Below are positions 51,388-58,812 of a stretch of DNA of 64,000 bases, piece by piece. The stretch's first letter is position 1, and every line of letters begins with the position of its first letter. Both the position numbers and the translations under genes were made by a program. The notes beneath the pieces are model-generated. The model was not told the DNA's origin. It saw only the letters and a list, made by a program, of their open reading frames with translations, and did no database searches. Source of the stretch: Nocardia brasiliensis IFM 10847 (GTDB taxonomy: Bacteria > Actinomycetota > Actinomycetes > Mycobacteriales > Mycobacteriaceae); contig NZ_BAUA01000110.1 of NCBI RefSeq assembly GCF_000710915.1, positions 1 through 64,000 of the forward strand. Direction: 5' to 3'.

Positions 51388-51855
51388 ATGGCTGAGTTCG
51401 AAGTGGTCCGGCAGGCCGTCATCTCGGCCGAGCCGTCGCGTATCCACGGGCTGATCGACGACCTGCGGGAGTGGACCAAATGGTCCCCGTGGGAGGACCT
51501 CGATCCGCAGTTGCAGCGCACCTACACGGGCGCGGAATCCGGCGTCGGCGCCAAGTACGCCTGGACCGGCAACCGTAAGGCCGGTGCGGGCCGCATGGAG
51601 ATCGTCGCGAGCGCCGAACGCGAGATCGCGATCCGGCTGGACTTCGAGAAGCCGTGGCAGGCCACCAACCAGGTCCTGTTCGAGCTGAACCCGACCGAAT
51701 CGGGCGCCACCGAGGTGGTCTGGCGGATGAGCGGGCAGCAGCAGGGCCTGATGAAGGTGCTCTCGAAGATTCTGCCGACCGACAAGTTCGTCGGCAAGGA
51801 TTTCGAGAAGGGGCTCGCCCGGTTGAAGGCGGTCGCCGAGGGCAACGGGCAGTAG
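51388..51855 (+). CDS. SRPBCC family (polyketide-cyclase/START-like) protein
   Basis: This 155-residue protein has the helix-grip fold pattern: FEVVRQAVISAEPSRIHGLI, WTKWSPWEDLDPQ, YTGAESGVGAKYAWTGNRKA and a C-terminal helix FVGKDFEKGLARLKAVAEG. It may bind or carry a hydrophobic ligand. TACGCT ends six bases upstream of the ATG at 51388, no ribosome-binding site: probably leaderless. It is divergent from the AfsR-like gene across only 44 bases, so the two promoters overlap. Confidence 0.85.
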   Translation: MAEFEVVRQAVISAEPSRIHGLIDDLREWTKWSPWEDLDPQLQRTYTGAESGVGAKYAWTGNRKAGAGRMEIVASAEREIAIRLDFEKPWQATNQVLFELNPTESGATEVVWRMSGQQQGLMKVLSKILPTDKFVGKDFEKGLARLKAVAEGNGQ

Positions 51856-51912
51856 GCGCCGAGCGCGCGCCTGCGCACGGCCACCGCGCGACCGCGACAC
51901 TATGCTGCGGGA

Positions 51913-52782
51913 ATGGCTACTGCAGCGCAATGGATCGAGGGCGCGCGTCCACGCACCCTGCCGAACGCAATCGCCCCGGTGCTGGCGGGCACCGGCGCCG
52001 CCGCCTCGCTCGACGGCGCGGTGTGGTGGAAAGCCGTTCTCGCGCTGCTGGTCTCGCTGGCCCTGATCGTCGGCGTCAACTTCGCCAACGACTATTCCGA
52101 CGGTATCCGCGGCACCGACGACGTGCGGGTCGGCCCGGTCCGGCTGGTCGGCCAGAAACTGGCCTCCGCCGCGGCGGTGCGCAATGCCGCGGTGCTGAGC
52201 CTGGGCATCGCCGCGGTGCTCGGGCTGATCCTGGCCGCGACCACGGCCTGGTGGTTGCTGCTGATCGGCGCGGCCTGCCTGGCCGGCGCCTGGTTCTACA
52301 CCGGCGGCAGCAAGCCCTACGGGTACAGCGGATTCGGCGAGATCGCGGTGTTCGTGTTCTTCGGCCTGGTCGGCGTGCTCGGCACCGAATTCGTGCAGGC
52401 GGAGCGGATCGATTGGGCGGGTGTGGTGCTCGCGGTCTCGGTCGGCGCGTTCTCCAGCGCGGTGCTCGTCGCGAACAACCTGCGCGATATCCCGACCGAC
52501 TCGCAGTCCGGGAAGGTCACGCTCGCAGTCAAGCTCGGCGATCCCCGGACCAGGACGTTGCAGCTCGCCCTGCTGGCCGTGCCGTTCGCCGGCACGCTGG
52601 CGCTGGTGGCGCGCACGCCGTTCGCACTGGTCGGCCTACTCGCCATCCCGCTCGCGGTACGCGCCAACGCCCCGGTCCGTTCCGGGCGGGGCGGACTGGA
52701 ACTCATTCCGGCGCTAAGGGATTCCGGCCTGGCGATGCTCGCCTGGTCGATCCTGACGGCGCTGGCGCTCGGTTTCGCCTGA
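51913..52782 (+). CDS. menA: 1,4-dihydroxy-2-naphthoate polyprenyltransferase
   Basis: This 289-residue UbiA-superfamily membrane prenyltransferase attaches the polyprenyl tail to DHNA. First Asp-rich motif NFANDYSDGIRGTDD (near 57-71) and second NNLRDIPTDSQSGK (near 193); about eight to nine membrane helices. TATGCT ends exactly six bases before the ATG, indicating a leaderless mRNA. It is not linked to the other men genes but lies 6 kb from menE. Confidence 0.95.
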   Translation: MATAAQWIEGARPRTLPNAIAPVLAGTGAAASLDGAVWWKAVLALLVSLALIVGVNFANDYSDGIRGTDDVRVGPVRLVGQKLASAAAVRNAAVLSLGIAAVLGLILAATTAWWLLLIGAACLAGAWFYTGGSKPYGYSGFGEIAVFVFFGLVGVLGTEFVQAERIDWAGVVLAVSVGAFSSAVLVANNLRDIPTDSQSGKVTLAVKLGDPRTRTLQLALLAVPFAGTLALVARTPFALVGLLAIPLAVRANAPVRSGRGGLELIPALRDSGLAMLAWSILTALALGFA

Positions 52783-52841
52783 TATCGCAGTCCGCCCGCG
52801 TACCCGGATCCGGTCCGCGTACGGGGCGGCGCGTGCCGGGC

Positions 52842-53225
52842 TCAGTCGTTGTCGGGGACCAGGATGCCGAGCACCCAGTTCACCAGCGAGACGATGATGC
52901 CGCCGATCACGGCCGCCCAGAACCCGTCGACCCGCAGGCCGTAGTCGGTGGTCTCGGTGATCTTCGCGGTCAGCCACAGCATGAGCGCGTTGATCACCAG
53001 CAGGAACAGGCCCAGCGTGACGATCACCAGCGGCAGCGACAGCAACTTCACGATCGGCTTGACCAGCGCGTTCACCACCGTGAAGACCAGGGCGACGGCG
53101 ATCAGCACGATGATCTTGCCGCCGTTGCCGTTCTCGGCCGGGCTGACGATATCGATTTTGTCGACCCAGGCGGCGGCCAGCCAGATCGCCACCGCGTTGA
53201 TGATCAACCGAATCAGAAGCTGCAT
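52842..53225 (-). CDS. four-helix membrane protein, phage-holin-4-like family (PF04020 type)
   Basis: This 127-residue protein has four membrane helices (LLIRLIINAVAIWLAAAW, IIVLIAVALVFTVVNALV, LVIVTLGLFLLVINALMLWL, FWAAVIGGIIVSLVNWVLG). PF04020 is named from holins, but chromosomal members are widespread with unknown function; no phage genes surround it. Minus-strand TAGCAT ends six bases before the ATG: leaderless layout. Convergent with menA. Confidence 0.88.
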   Translation of the reverse strand: MQLLIRLIINAVAIWLAAAWVDKIDIVSPAENGNGGKIIVLIAVALVFTVVNALVKPIVKLLSLPLVIVTLGLFLLVINALMLWLTAKITETTDYGLRVDGFWAAVIGGIIVSLVNWVLGILVPDND

Positions 53226-53367
53226 GCGCCCATGCTAAGACCGCAGGGTGGACATGTGTCGACTCGAAACGCGAATTCCGGCCGGGCGGCTGGTCTGCGC
53301 GGGCGGGCGGAGCAGCCACGCGGCGATCGGTGACCGCGTCCGCTTTCGGGCTACACATGTCCACTCG

Positions 53368-53943
53368 CTAGGCGGCGCGGTCGAGCAGCGTGTGCACCTT
53401 GGACCGCAGCTCGTCGATCGGGCCGGAGCCGCCCAGCAGCCGCTCGGTGGTCGGGTTGGGGGCGCGCAGGATGCCGAGCAGCACATGTCCCGATTCGATG
53501 GACTTGTCCTTGCGGGCCAGCGCTTCCCGTAGCGAGAGTTCGAGCACCTTCTTCGCGTCTTTGGTGAACGGGATGTGCCCGAAGTTCCGGCCGCGGCCGA
53601 ACAGACCGCGGCGCTCCTCGGGGACCGCGCGCTCGAGCGCGTCGGAGCCGAAATTCGCCTCCAGCGATTCCCGGACGGCGTCGAGGTCGATGCCGATCGA
53701 GCGCAGCGCCTCGGCGTCGTCCGCGCCCAGCGGCGCGCTCTTTCCGTTGTCGGCCAGCGCCTGTGTGACCCCGGCATGGGTGAGACCGGACGCGGCCAGT
53801 ACGCCGCGCAGCTCCGCTTCGCACTGCGACAGCAGCCCGAGCAGCACGTGCTCCACCTCGATGGTGGGCGAACGCAATTCCCGCGCGTCTTCCTGAGCGA
53901 TCACGATGGCCATCCGTGCCGATCTGCTGAACCGTTCGAACAT
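53368..53943 (-). CDS. stand-alone Clp N-domain protein
   Basis: This 191-residue protein has two Clp repeat (PF02861) units without any AAA+ ATPase domain: FSRSARMAIVIAQEDARELR with IEVEHVLLGLLSQ (1-65), and FTKDAKKVLELSLREALARK with IESGHVLLGILR (about 125-185). Clp N-domains bind adaptors or substrates of ClpC. ATG at 53943 shares a base with the stop of the upstream HTH gene (TGATG). It could be an adaptor or anti-adaptor for ClpC, or a sensor for its HTH partner (inference). Confidence 0.88.
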   Translation of the reverse strand: MFERFSRSARMAIVIAQEDARELRSPTIEVEHVLLGLLSQCEAELRGVLAASGLTHAGVTQALADNGKSAPLGADDAEALRSIGIDLDAVRESLEANFGSDALERAVPEERRGLFGRGRNFGHIPFTKDAKKVLELSLREALARKDKSIESGHVLLGILRAPNPTTERLLGGSGPIDELRSKVHTLLDRAA

Positions 53944-54164
53944 CAGCGGTTCCCGCCTCTCCGATTGTGTTTCTGATGGACTGCCTGCTTGCTGACCTCG
54001 AGCGCCTCCGCGATCGCCTGCCAGGACCAGCCCTGTTCGCGGGCGTTGGTCACCTGGATCGCTTCCAGCCGTTCGAGCAGCCGTCGCAGTGCGAGCACCG
54101 CGCGCAACCCGACCTTGGGGTCGGGGCTGCCCGCGGCGGCCGCCAGAGTGGTTGCTTCTGTCAT
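53943..54164 (-). CDS. small helix-turn-helix regulator of the Clp-N operon
   Basis: This 73-residue protein starts MTEATTLAAAAGSPDPKVGL and has an HTH at about 42-66 (GWSWQAIAEALEVSKQAVHQ) after a long helix (VLALRRLLERLEAIQVTNAR). The ATG at 54164 is preferred to the GTG at 54188 because a TTGACA/CAAAAT promoter with 18-base spacing and paired operators occupy 54165-54212, placing transcription start at the ATG. It is coupled to the Clp-N gene and likely autorepresses. Confidence 0.85.
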   Translation of the reverse strand: MTEATTLAAAAGSPDPKVGLRAVLALRRLLERLEAIQVTNAREQGWSWQAIAEALEVSKQAVHQKHNRRGGNR

Positions 54165-54212
54165 GTCGTCAATTTTGATTGACGACACGGAGCGATGTCA
54201 ACAAAAATTGAC
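54165..54212 (-). promoter_or_regulatory. promoter with two GTCAAY-N4-ATTGAC operators
   Basis: Operator 1 is GTCAAT-TTTG-ATTGAC (54168-54183, extended to a 9-bp arm GTCGTCAAT/ATTGACGAC, 54165-54186); operator 2 is GTCAAC-AAAA-ATTGAC (54197-54212). Centres are 29 bp apart. On the minus strand TTGACA (54196-54201) and CAAAAT (54172-54177) form a sigma-70-like promoter with 18 bases between, so each operator covers one hexamer. Confidence 0.75.
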
Positions 54213-54255
54213 GAAGGTTCGCCGACAGCGGAACCCCGCCTTGCGACCGGAACGA

Positions 54256-54302
54256 CAAAAGGCCACCCGTGCGCGGCCGCGATGTCCGCGCGCAGGTGGC
54301 CT
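54256..54302 (-). terminator. terminator of the PLP-enzyme operon
   Basis: AGGCCACC (54260-54267) and GGTGGCCT (54295-54302) with an inner GCGCGG/CCGCGC stem, followed on the minus strand by TTTTGTCG. It lies 16 bases after the Cds1-like gene. Confidence 0.85.
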
Positions 54303-54317
54303 CGTCGTGTCGGACGC

Positions 54318-55403
54318 TCAGCCCGCCCAGGTGCCGGTGGCGGTGAACTTGTCCAGAATCGCGGTCGGCTCGGCCAGGCTCAAGCCCTGCGATTCGACCC
54401 ACGCGTCATCGAAATACGTTCCGGCATAACGATCTCCGCCGTCACAGAGCAGGGTGACCACGCTGCCGCCGCGGCCCGCGGCGAGCATCTCGGCGATGAT
54501 CGCGAACACGCCCCACAGATTGGTGCCGGTCGAGCCGCCGACGCGGCGACCGAGTACCCGGCTGGCGTAGCGGGCGGCCGCGATCGAACCCGCGTCGGGC
54601 ACCTCGATCATCCGGTCCACCACCTCACCGACGAACGACGGCTCCACCCGCGGCCGGCCGATTCCCTCGATGCGCGAAGACATTCCGGTCTCGTAACCCG
54701 CGTCACCGGTCTCGTAGCCACCGTAGAACGCGGAGTTCTCCGGGTCGACGACCGCCAATCGCGTTGCGTGCCTGCGGTATCGGATGTAGCGCCCGATGGT
54801 CGCGCTGGTGCCGCCGGTGCCCGCGCCGACCACCACCCAGTCCGGCACCGGATGCGACTCCAAAGCCATTTGCTGGAAAATGGATTCGGCGATGTTGTTG
54901 TTGCCCCGCCAGTCGGTGGCGCGCTCGGCGTGGGTGAACTGATCCATGTAGTGGCCACCGCATTCGGCCGCCAGCCGGGCCGCCTCGGTGTACATGTCCG
55001 GCGGGCGCTGCACGAAATGGCAACGGCCGCCTTGTGCTTCGATCAACGCGATCTTCTGCGGCGAGGTGCTCGCCGGCATCACCGCGACGAAATCGAGGCC
55101 GAGCAGTTTCGCGAAATACGCCTCGCTCACCGCGGTCGAACCCGACGACGCCTCCACCACCGTGGTGCCCTCGTGCACCCAGCCGTTGCAGATCGCGTAC
55201 AGGAACAGCGAGCGCGCCAGCCGGTGCTTGAGACTGCCGGTGATATGCGTGGATTCGTCTTTCAGGTACAGCTGCACGTTCCACTCCGCGGGCAGCGGAT
55301 AGCGGAGCAGGTGCGTATCGGCGCTGCGCTGCGCGTCGGCGTCGATCAACCGGACCGCGTTGTCGACCCAGTCGCGCGGCGTGCTGCGATCGCAGGCCTT
55401 CAC
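54318..55403 (-). CDS. PLP-dependent cysteine synthase-family enzyme, Cds1 (L-cysteine desulfhydrase)-like
   Basis: This 361-residue fold-type II PLP protein has the Schiff-base lysine in HITGSLKHRLARSL (near 59), the substrate loop EASSGSTAVSEAYFAKLLG, and the phosphate-binding glycine loop GAGTGGTSATIGRYIRYRR. The closest characterised relative I recall is mycobacterial Cds1 (Rv3684), which releases H2S from cysteine; a synthase or lyase role cannot be excluded. GTG at 55403 overlaps the DUF4229 stop (GTGA). Also C-terminal WVESQGLSLAEPTAILDKF. Confidence 0.85.
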   Translation of the reverse strand: MKACDRSTPRDWVDNAVRLIDADAQRSADTHLLRYPLPAEWNVQLYLKDESTHITGSLKHRLARSLFLYAICNGWVHEGTTVVEASSGSTAVSEAYFAKLLGLDFVAVMPASTSPQKIALIEAQGGRCHFVQRPPDMYTEAARLAAECGGHYMDQFTHAERATDWRGNNNIAESIFQQMALESHPVPDWVVVGAGTGGTSATIGRYIRYRRHATRLAVVDPENSAFYGGYETGDAGYETGMSSRIEGIGRPRVEPSFVGEVVDRMIEVPDAGSIAAARYASRVLGRRVGGSTGTNLWGVFAIIAEMLAAGRGGSVVTLLCDGGDRYAGTYFDDAWVESQGLSLAEPTAILDKFTATGTWAG

Positions 55404-55756
55404 GGGGCGGCTCCCGGACCGCCCTCGGGCGTCTCCCCGCGCAGCCGGGCCCGCAACTGGGCCTTGTCGTGGCGACGACGCTCGTCCACCACGGCGATGT
55501 CCTCGTTCACCCGCACGCGCAGCCGCTTGAACAGCAGCAGCGACAGCGGCATCGCGATGATCAGCGCGAACAGGGCGGCGACGACCAGCGGGATGTCCAC
55601 CGACACCAGCTGGGCCACCAGCACGATCAGCACCGTGATCACCACGACCAGCGCCAGGCGGGCCAGTGTGTACAGGCCGAGGTTGCGGGCGAGCCGACGA
55701 CCCGCGCCAGCGGTTTGCTGTCCTGGAGCACCATCCGGTGGAGTTGCGTCACTCAC
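55400..55756 (-). CDS. DUF4229 family membrane protein
   Basis: This 118-residue protein has two membrane helices (LYTLARLALVVVITVLIVLV and IPLVVAALFALIIAMPLSLLL) followed by a basic cytoplasmic tail (FKRLRVRVNEDIAVVDERRR). GTG at 55756 (VSDATPPDG). It is translationally coupled to the downstream PLP enzyme. Function unknown. Confidence 0.85.
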   Translation of the reverse strand: MSDATPPDGAPGQQTAGAGRRLARNLGLYTLARLALVVVITVLIVLVAQLVSVDIPLVVAALFALIIAMPLSLLLFKRLRVRVNEDIAVVDERRRHDKAQLRARLRGETPEGGPGAAP

Positions 55757-55939
55757 GTCGCTCAGCCTATGCGAAGCTGTTGCCCGCCCTCGGGCCGCGC
55801 CTCGCGGCGAGGTCGAACGCGTATCCGTTTTGTCTATTACTTCCCCTTTACCAACAGTAGGTGGTTCGAGTACCTAGGGGTTTCAGTGCAACGATGTCGC
55901 CATCTGATGAGGGAACTGTCGAGAACGGAGAGGTTTGCT

Positions 55940-56149
55940 ATGAGTGCGATCACCGTCGGCGGCCAGGACACCCTGCTGACGCCAGGGCAGGTTGCTGCCA
56001 TGTTCCACGTCGATCCGAAGACGGTTACGCGCTGGGCGCATGCCGGTCGACTCGGGTCGTTGCGCACACCGGGCGGGCATCGCCGGTTCCGCGAATCAGA
56101 AGTGATGCAGCTGCTCAAGTCGCTCACCACCGAGGCGACCTCGCGCTGA
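55940..56149 (+). CDS. bldC: BldC-like MerR-type DNA-binding protein
   Basis: This 69-residue protein is the single winged HTH of MerR type without effector domain: LLTPGQVAAMFHVDPKTVTR and GRLGSLRTPGGHRRFRESEV are nearly identical in layout to Streptomyces BldC, a developmental regulator that binds DNA in head-to-tail arrays. ATG at 55940 follows GGAGAGGTTTGCT. Nocardia forms aerial hyphae, so a developmental role is reasonable, but not shown. Confidence 0.92.
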   Translation: MSAITVGGQDTLLTPGQVAAMFHVDPKTVTRWAHAGRLGSLRTPGGHRRFRESEVMQLLKSLTTEATSR

Positions 56150-56267
56150 CTCGGGCCGCGCGGGCCCATCGTGCCGGGGCCCGCGCCCACCGGGGGCAGG
56201 CGATTTCACGTCTGCGGTGTGCGGGAGCTACGCGCGGGACTACCCTCGTAAACAGGAGGTGAGCGAC

Positions 56268-56477
56268 GTGACGTACCTGTTGGCACTCATCGCGGTCGTG
56301 GCAGTCGCGGTGTTGTGCTGGAAAGCGTTCGGCCCGGAGAAGTCCGCCGGGTCGACCCCGAGCGCTCCCGCGCGTTCACCGCGTAAACGCATCATGGGCC
56401 CGGACGACGATCCGGAATTCCTCTGGCGCCTGTCCCGCCAGCATCGCGACGGCGACCCCGGCAGCAACGAACGCTGA
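56268..56477 (+). CDS. small single-helix membrane protein
   Basis: This 69-residue protein has an N-terminal membrane anchor (VTYLLALIAVVAVAVLCWKAFG) and a basic/acidic cytoplasmic tail with SPRKRIMGPDDDPEFLWRLS. GTG at 56268 is eight bases after AGGAGG; a GTG at 56259 adds three residues. The GPDDDPEFL(W/R)xL pattern is known from actinobacterial hypothetical proteins. Function unknown. Confidence 0.78.
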   Translation: MTYLLALIAVVAVAVLCWKAFGPEKSAGSTPSAPARSPRKRIMGPDDDPEFLWRLSRQHRDGDPGSNER

Positions 56478-56512
56478 GCGTTCGCGCCGAATGCCCATCG
56501 CGCCTGGACAAC

Positions 56513-56803
56513 TCACCCGTCGATGACGTCCAGCCCCGGCAGCCCCTCGCTGTCGCGGAGCTGGTTCGCGAGCATCGTCAGATACTGCTGAGCCTCCACC
56601 GACAGCCCTGCCGCGGTCCGTGCCAGCCTGCGCAGCGCCGTGTCGTTCAATTGACTGACCAAGCTCCCGTCCGCATCCACAACCGCCGCCGGGAGATAGG
56701 TGAAGTATTCGGATTCCAAGAGTCCGTCCCATCGAGCCGTCGAGCGCCGGATCAGCGCCTCGCATGTAGACAAGACACCGCCCTTTCCCGAACGGCACGC
56801 CAC
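56513..56803 (-). CDS. hypothetical protein
   Basis: A 96-codon frame with a plausible protein character: CEALIRRSTARWDGLLESEY, LPAAVVDADGSLVSQLNDTA, LSVEAQQYLTMLANQLRDSE. The start is uncertain: GTG at 56803 has no clear ribosome-binding site; the TTG ten codons in follows GGGAAAGGGCGG. No family recognised. Convergent with the small membrane protein upstream. Confidence 0.45.
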   Translation of the reverse strand: MACRSGKGGVLSTCEALIRRSTARWDGLLESEYFTYLPAAVVDADGSLVSQLNDTALRRLARTAAGLSVEAQQYLTMLANQLRDSEGLPGLDVIDG

Positions 56804-56873
56804 CTAGTCCGTGATGTGCGCCACGTTCTTTCGTCAAGGGGTGTGGTCGTGCTTCGCCGGGTATGCCCGGCAC

Positions 56874-57050
56874 ATGGGCGATCATCCGCAGCGCACACCG
56901 TTCTACGGGACGGTGATGATGCTCGCGGCCATGATCAGCGGGTTGTGGGTTGCCGACCTGCCGTGGGTCGCGCTGCGGGTGGTCGCGTATCTCGCGTTGC
57001 TCGTGGTCGCGTTGGCCGGGTTCCTGATGACCTTTCGCGATTACTCGTGA
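56874..57050 (+). CDS. small two-helix membrane protein
   Basis: This 58-residue protein begins MGDHPQRTPFYGTVMMLAAM and has two hydrophobic segments (GTVMMLAAMISGLWVA and LRVVAYLALLVVALAGFLM) then TFRDYS. TATGCC ends six bases before the ATG at 56874, close to the leaderless pattern. An upstream start at 56811 would add 21 unconvincing residues. Function unknown. Confidence 0.6.
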   Translation: MGDHPQRTPFYGTVMMLAAMISGLWVADLPWVALRVVAYLALLVVALAGFLMTFRDYS

Positions 57051-57475
57051 GTCTTTGATCGTCGGTAAAGAATGGCCCATGGGAGAGGGGTCGTTGTGGG
57101 CGTGGGAGGCGCTCGGCGGTCCACGATCGACGTGCCTTCGACCGTCGCGCAGTCCGCGCCGCCGACCGGGCGACCCTTCGGCGTCGGTGCGGTTTCGTCG
57201 ACAGTGATGACGCGATCGGTGGTTTTGCCCGGGTTGCCGGAAATGTGCTCGGCCTGCGTGACGAGGACCAGTTCCGCTGAATCCTTGCCCGATTCGATGG
57301 TCACCTGGAGGTCGAACACCCGCCGCCTGTCCTCGATCGCACCCCGCCAGATACCCCAGGAACGCTTGGGAAGGTTCCAGCGGCGGACACGGGGGTGGTG
57401 TTGCGCGAGCGGGTGGTCATGATGGTGCCGATGCCGGTGGCGTCGCCTCCGGACCGCCCCGTATTTTTCGGACAC
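57041..57475 (-). pseudogene. possible decayed coding region
   Basis: In the 669 bases between the small membrane protein and the LLM oxidoreductase, a minus-strand frame has protein-like parts (FDLQVTIESGKDSAELVLVT, HISGNPGKTTDRVITVDETA) but an implausible Arg/His-rich section (RRRRHRHRHHHDH). Over that section another frame reads SGGDATGIGTIMTTRSRNTT, as if a frameshift had occurred. Upstream the same frame extends as GKPCIDVVANSLTDCRR to a TAG. No start with a ribosome-binding site. It may be the remnant of a secreted protein. Confidence 0.35.
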
Positions 57476-57719
57476 CGCCGTGCGGGGTGCCCGGCGGCAG
57501 TCGGTGAGGGAGTTGGCGACTACGTCGATGCAAGGCTTGCCCGCACGAAAGTCGCTGCGCCACTATGCGGTCGTCGCAGCGGGCATAGGCTACAGCCGCG
57601 CAGGGCGTGGCGATTCGCGACGAATCCGTAGTCGTTGTCGCCGATTCGGCTCGGCGAGATTCACGCGCTCAACGTCCCGGTGCAGTGATGGCGCAGGACA
57701 AGTCTCAGCAAGCGCCGCC

Positions 57720-58535
57720 TCACAGGGCGGCGTGCAGTTTCGCGGCGAATTCGTAGTCGCGTTGCCAGTCCGGGCCGGTGGGGGCGAGGATCACGCGCTC
57801 GACGCCGGCTGCGGCGTGGGCGGCGAGGTGGTCGGCGGCTGCCGCGAGGTCGGTGGGCAGATCCGGGGCCACGACAGTCACTTTCGGTGCTGATCTGCCG
57901 AATTCTTCGGCGAGTGAAGCCGATTCCGCTATCTCCCGAGGGAGATCGGCGACGTCCGGCCGCAGTGTGATCCAGCCGTCCGCGAATTCCGCCGCCCGGC
58001 GACGAGCACGAGACCCGTTGCCTGCCACCAGGATCGGCGGGACGACCGCACCGGGCGAAAGGGTCGCTTCGACGCCGTTGATCGCGGCCGGCTCGCCCGC
58101 GATCAAGGCGGGCAGCACCCGCAGCGCCTCGTCCGTGCGCCGCCCACGATCGCCGAACTCGAAACCAGCAGCGCGCCAACCGATATCCCCATGCGCCGGA
58201 TTCCCCGTCCCCACGCCCAGCAGCAACCGATCCCCCGAAACATACTGCAAGCTACTGACCTGCTTCGCCGCCCACGCCGTCGGCCGCAACGCCAACAGCA
58301 TCACGTTGTACCCCACCTTGATCCGCTCCGTCACCGCCGCCGCGGTCGCCAGCACCACCGTGCTGTCCAACATCGGCGCACTCGCCACCAAATGATCCGT
58401 AGACCAAACAGATTCGAGCCCCAGCCCCTCCGCGAAGCGCGCACTCCCCCGCACATCCCCCAAAATCGGCCGCCCCGGATCCGGCGTAGAAGTCGGCAGA
58501 ATAACACCAATCGCAAGCGCCATGATTTCGTCCAT
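57720..58535 (-). CDS. LLM-class (luciferase-like, probably F420-dependent) oxidoreductase
   Basis: This 271-residue TIM-barrel flavin/F420 enzyme has GLGLESVWSTDHLVASAPML, RIKVGYNVMLLALRPTAWAA, SGDRLLLGVGTGNPAHGD and GNGSRARRRAAEFADGW, typical of the F420-dependent group. ATG 58535 begins MDEIMALAIG; the inner ATG at 58523 is an alternative. The 277 bases upstream (58536-58812) are less GC-rich than average and hold no gene I can support. Substrate unknown. Confidence 0.88.
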   Translation of the reverse strand: MDEIMALAIGVILPTSTPDPGRPILGDVRGSARFAEGLGLESVWSTDHLVASAPMLDSTVVLATAAAVTERIKVGYNVMLLALRPTAWAAKQVSSLQYVSGDRLLLGVGTGNPAHGDIGWRAAGFEFGDRGRRTDEALRVLPALIAGEPAAINGVEATLSPGAVVPPILVAGNGSRARRRAAEFADGWITLRPDVADLPREIAESASLAEEFGRSAPKVTVVAPDLPTDLAAAADHLAAHAAAGVERVILAPTGPDWQRDYEFAAKLHAAL

Positions 58536-58812
58536 TCCCTACCGAACGCCGTCCCGACGCCCTGTTCCTGTTACCAGAAACAACCCTATGCCCCACCAGC
58601 GAGCGCCCCAATACCCAAAGACCTCAGCCTCATATCCCAAACGCTCACCACCTCACCGCGCCCAAAAGGGCACCAGAGGAGCACACACCGTCCACACCGA
58701 ATACCGGCGCGCCACATGGCAAGTCGCTATGCGACCCGTCGAAAACCTCTGTGAAACCCCGCGATAGACGGCGTCGCTGAGCCGGGGATCGGCTAGCGGG
58801 GGCTGGGAACGA

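Noticed and set aside
52842..53225. phage holin as sign of a prophage
   Set aside because: The family name is misleading; neighbours are housekeeping genes, with no phage structural or integrase genes.
54165..54188. GTG at 54188 as start of the small HTH gene
   Set aside because: The added codons lie inside the -10 hexamer and an operator; transcription probably starts at the ATG at 54164.
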